Source: Nitrososphaerota archaeon (GTDB lineage Archaea > Thermoproteota > Nitrososphaeria > Nitrososphaerales > UBA183). From it: DNA of 5,859 nt. How positions within the stretch are numbered: position 1 is the stretch's first letter; each line of letters opens with the position of its first letter. Both the position numbers and the translations under genes were made by a program. The notes beneath the pieces are model-generated. The model was not told the origin of the DNA. It did not search any database and saw nothing but the letters and a program-made list of their open reading frames with translations. Below are positions 3,973 through 5,859 of the stretch, piece by piece. The stretch lies in the NCBI GenBank assembly GCA_029785685.1, contig JAFLZE010000064.1, forward strand, positions 1 through 5,859, given 5' to 3'.

Positions 3973-4877
3973 GCATCTCTGTAGTCATCGCTACTAGGAA
4001 TAGTTCAAGGACTATCGAGAGGTGTGTCTCATCCCTCCGTGACCTCAAGTCGGTGGTTGTCGACAACTATTCGAAAGACTCCACCCTGGATATAGTCCGA
4101 AGGTTCGGGGCGGAGGTCTTGATGGAGAGGGACAGCGGATTTTTCGGTGCCTACGATTTAGGTTTCAGAAGGACTAACTCGGACTTTGTGATGTTCCTCG
4201 ACTCGGACGCCTATCTCCAAGGCTTTGATTTCGGTGCGGCGCTTAGGCCGTTCAGGAACCTGCAGGTCGGGATGGTGGTGTGTCTCGCCCACGCTCCTGT
4301 CACCGGCACCGTGAGCAAGCTGATGAATGACATCTGGTACTGGCGCAACTCTCAGACCCTCAAGTACATGAATGGGCTTAAGATGTCGTGGCTCGACAGG
4401 CAATATTCGAAGTTCTTCATGTCTAACAGTCTCAACTCGGGAGCGACCACCACGGGGCCCTGTTACATATTGAGGCGCGCTGCCATAGAAGAGATGGGAG
4501 GGATGCACCATGGGGCCGACGACTTTGCCCTGAAGCGGCTGCTCGCAGCACACGGGTATGAAGTGAGGTTCTATGTATCGGATTCGGTCTTCCACTTTGC
4601 CAGACCTACTCTGAGGCGCCTATTGCGGGAGTACCTCCAGTTCGGGCTGAGGGGTTCGCAGATAGCCAAGCGATTCTACTCGAAAAAGGAGAGGCTCGTC
4701 GGGCTGTTGATGGTTTCGATGAGCATCGCATCTGCGCCCTACATAGCCCAGAACAAGAGAGACCCCCGGCTTCTGTTACTCGTTCCACTGATACGGTGCA
4801 TCCAGGGCATCGGGCTCGTCCTGGGTTCGCTCCTTTCGAAGACCACAGAAGAGAGGTGGAATTTCAGTGCATATTAG
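3969..4877 (+). CDS. family 2 glycosyltransferase with C-terminal membrane segments
   Basis: This 302-residue enzyme is predicted to transfer a sugar from a nucleotide-sugar donor to a lipid or surface acceptor on the cytoplasmic face of the membrane. It has the GT-A fold marks in order: VVIATRNSS at 5-13, VDNYSKDST at 31-39 (base and ribose binding), FLDSDAYL at 76-83 with the metal-binding D78-x-D80, and GADDFALKRLL at 182-192 in the place of the acceptor-side ED and (Q/R)xxR-like motifs. Hydrophobic stretches near 243-258 and 267-289 probably anchor it. The donor and acceptor cannot be read from the sequence. It is followed by an FkbM methyltransferase and preceded by four membrane proteins, which together suggest assembly of a methylated surface glycan. 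The nearby Ser/Thr-rich pilins are possible acceptors, by inference only. Confidence 0.88.
   Translation: MSISVVIATRNSSRTIERCVSSLRDLKSVVVDNYSKDSTLDIVRRFGAEVLMERDSGFFGAYDLGFRRTNSDFVMFLDSDAYLQGFDFGAALRPFRNLQVGMVVCLAHAPVTGTVSKLMNDIWYWRNSQTLKYMNGLKMSWLDRQYSKFFMSNSLNSGATTTGPCYILRRAAIEEMGGMHHGADDFALKRLLAAHGYEVRFYVSDSVFHFARPTLRRLLREYLQFGLRGSQIAKRFYSKKERLVGLLMVSMSIASAPYIAQNKRDPRLLLLVPLIRCIQGIGLVLGSLLSKTTEERWNFSAY
4853..4859 (+). promoter_or_regulatory. Shine-Dalgarno deciding the GTG start at 4867
   Basis: GAGGTGG lies seven bases before the GTG at 4867, inside the end of the glycosyltransferase gene. It favours GTG 4867 over the in-frame ATG at 4891, which has no such site. Confidence 0.6.
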
Positions 4878-5538
4878 AACGGTCAAGCGGATGAGGGAAA
4901 TAGCCTGGGCCACGTTGCCGGGGCTCGACTACATCGGGAGCCTGAAGGTCACCCTCCGCCCCAAGTCGATGATACAGCCTGACTTCCCATCAAGGTTGAC
5001 TTTCGCCAGGGAAATGACGAAACGGGATGTCGTGCTCGAAGCCGGGGCTAACGTAGGAGGCAACTCCAAGGAGCTGCCGAAATATGCGAAGTTCGTCCAC
5101 TCCTTCGAGCCCTCGCCGAGCAGCTACAAATGGCTCCTAAGAAACACGAAGCGCATCCCGAACATCCACTGCTACAACGCTGCGGTGTCGGGGGAGACGA
5201 AGAGGGCGCAACGCTTCAATGTTCAGTACGGCAGCGGGAGCCTCTTCAATCACGACGTGTTCGACTGGAAGGCGCACATAGAGGTAGATGTCATAGGGAT
5301 AAACGACATCCCATTCGAATTCAACGCAATGTTGATGGACTGCGAAGGAGCGGAGTTACCTGCCTTCAGAATGTTCAAGAAATGGGACATGGTGGACAAG
5401 GTCTACGTCGAGACCCACATGATAGACGGGCGCTCGACCAAACCGGAGACCAAACGGTTGCTGAGAGAGCACTTCGACGACGTGACGGAAGACGTGGACC
5501 CGTCGGGAAGATTCCCTTGGTTAGTCGCCAGGCGGTAG
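4867..5538 (+). CDS. FkbM-family SAM-dependent methyltransferase
   Basis: This 223-residue protein is predicted to transfer a methyl group from S-adenosylmethionine to an oxygen, most often on a sugar in this family. The Rossmann-type SAM site is VVLEAGANVGGNS (55-67), with the usual Asp replaced by Glu at 58. FEPSP (80-84) holds the acidic residue for the ribose, NAAVSGE (104-110) follows, and MLMDCEGAEL (155-164) is the family's (K/M)xDxEGxE signature. The length is near the family norm. It starts at a GTG overlapping the glycosyltransferase stop by 11 bases and ends the operon, so it probably methylates the glycan made by that enzyme. This is context-based; the substrate is not visible. 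The end is clean, with arginines before the TAG stop at 5536-5538. Confidence 0.85.
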   Translation: MHIRTVKRMREIAWATLPGLDYIGSLKVTLRPKSMIQPDFPSRLTFAREMTKRDVVLEAGANVGGNSKELPKYAKFVHSFEPSPSSYKWLLRNTKRIPNIHCYNAAVSGETKRAQRFNVQYGSGSLFNHDVFDWKAHIEVDVIGINDIPFEFNAMLMDCEGAELPAFRMFKKWDMVDKVYVETHMIDGRSTKPETKRLLREHFDDVTEDVDPSGRFPWLVARR

Positions 5539-5772
5539 GAAGGATTGCGATAATACTGACGGAGACCGAGAACTCACAAGTGACCTGGCTGTCGTTGCCA
5601 GAGAGATTCCATGACTCCGGCAGGGGAGCGAGGGTTTGACTCTCGGAATCTACGCCAGGTAGTTCTACACCTTGCTCCGAGGGAGCCGTCGGGGCTACGA
5701 GCAACCCTCCCAGGGTGCGTGAGGCTACGGACCAGTCTGGAGCGAAGTCCACAGGCTTTGGCCACGGGCAGC
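5539..5772. other. intergenic region between convergent genes, rich in inverted repeats
   Basis: I see no convincing gene in these 234 bases. Several stems can be drawn. ACCTGGC (5583-5589) pairs with GCCAGGT (5654-5660). Nested inside, AGATTCC (5604-5610) pairs with GGAATCT (5645-5651). Inside that, CGAGG (5629-5633) pairs with TCTCG (5641-5645), sharing one base with the previous stem. Next come TTGCTC (5672-5677) with GAGCAA (5699-5704), enclosing AGCC/GGCT (5684-5687 with 5693-5696), and ACCCT/AGGGT (5704-5708 with 5712-5716). No U-rich tract follows. This could be a structured RNA, a bidirectional terminator for the convergent genes, or old repeat sequence. Confidence 0.5.
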
Positions 5773-5859
5773 TCACTCTCCTAGCGCGCCGATGTGCTTC
5801 ACCCAGTCCTTCTGCACCTTCTTCACCACTTCTCTGTCCGCCGTATAGAAGGTCGATTT
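5773..5859 (-). CDS. C-terminus of a minus-strand gene, possibly PIN-domain protein
   Basis: Only the last 28 residues fall inside the window, ending at a TGA (complement of 5773-5775). They read STFYTADREVVKKVQKDW followed by VKHIGALGE. The T-A-D-R/K-E-V-V-x-K-V pattern resembles the last strand and helix of PIN-domain nucleases, where an Asp closes the metal site (often written TxD). The fragment is too short to be sure, and promoter and partner genes are outside. It converges on the operon and is unlikely to be part of it. If it is a PIN protein, it could be a toxin or an RNA-processing nuclease. Confidence 0.5.
   Translation of the reverse strand, partial: KSTFYTADREVVKKVQKDWVKHIGALGE

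Noticed and set aside
4158..4595. Minus-strand ORF of 145 codons inside the glycosyltransferase
   Set aside because: It is antisense to clear GT2 motifs and shows no domain of its own.
5604..5657. Possible tRNA: a T-loop-like GGGTTTGACTC, a 7-base closing stem and a GCCA-like end
   Set aside because: The T-stem pairs in only three positions when the loop is set as a T-loop, position 56 is T and not C, and there is no room or sequence for D and anticodon arms. It is kept only as part of the structured intergenic region.
5574..5776. Minus-strand ORFs of 63 and 133 codons over the FkbM end and the intergenic region
   Set aside because: They are Arg/Pro/Ser-rich with no domain or promoter, and partly antisense to the methyltransferase. 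They look like open frames in GC-rich and structured sequence.

Overview
The window looks archaeal. It carries class III type IV pilins with the archaeal N-terminal signal and hydrophobic segment. It has TATA-box promoters 25 to 30 bases upstream of start codons, with little or no leader, and a run of genes that overlap by a few bases. The lineage cannot be fixed from this sequence. The style (moderate GC, ISPVIATVILIAI-type pilins, DUF5658-like membrane proteins) would suit the Thermoproteota/Nitrososphaeria side or a related uncultured group, but that is inference.

Region A (1-1558) is a tandem array with a period of 805 bases. Each unit holds a promoter, a pilin gene and a small DUF5658-like membrane protein gene. 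Of the first unit's preceding DUF5658 copy, only the C-terminal third is seen in the forward direction (about 69-176). It abuts sequence (1-72) that reads as a membrane segment only on the opposite strand. The next pilin copy (from 283) has its promoter, signal and N-terminal helix intact, but its body lies backwards: bases 480-521 are an exact 42-base reverse complement of 1178-1219 in the intact pilin. The inverted block is open in the antisense frame, so pilin start, inverted block and downstream DUF5658 gene form one 231-codon reading frame (283-978). The second pilin (1088-1558) is intact. The two promoters are identical over 59 bases and contain two dyads.

Region B (1559-1681) is a short intergenic space with two mutually exclusive hairpins, followed by a TATA-like element placed for a near-leaderless start at 1682.

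Region C (1682-5538) is one tight run of seven genes: four multi-pass membrane proteins of unknown function, a 41-residue small ORF, a family 2 glycosyltransferase with C-terminal membrane segments, and an FkbM-type methyltransferase. Every junction overlaps, mostly as ATGA or TAATG. Two of the membrane proteins (2604 and 3382) are diverged paralogues sharing a WGxxExxWN motif at nearly the same position. A reasonable inference is a membrane-bound system that builds or modifies a surface glycan, perhaps on the neighbouring pilins; the sequence does not prove this.

Region D (5539-5772) is a non-coding space rich in inverted repeats, possibly a structured RNA or a terminator region. At the right edge (5773-5859) is the C-terminus of a minus-strand gene that resembles a PIN-domain protein.
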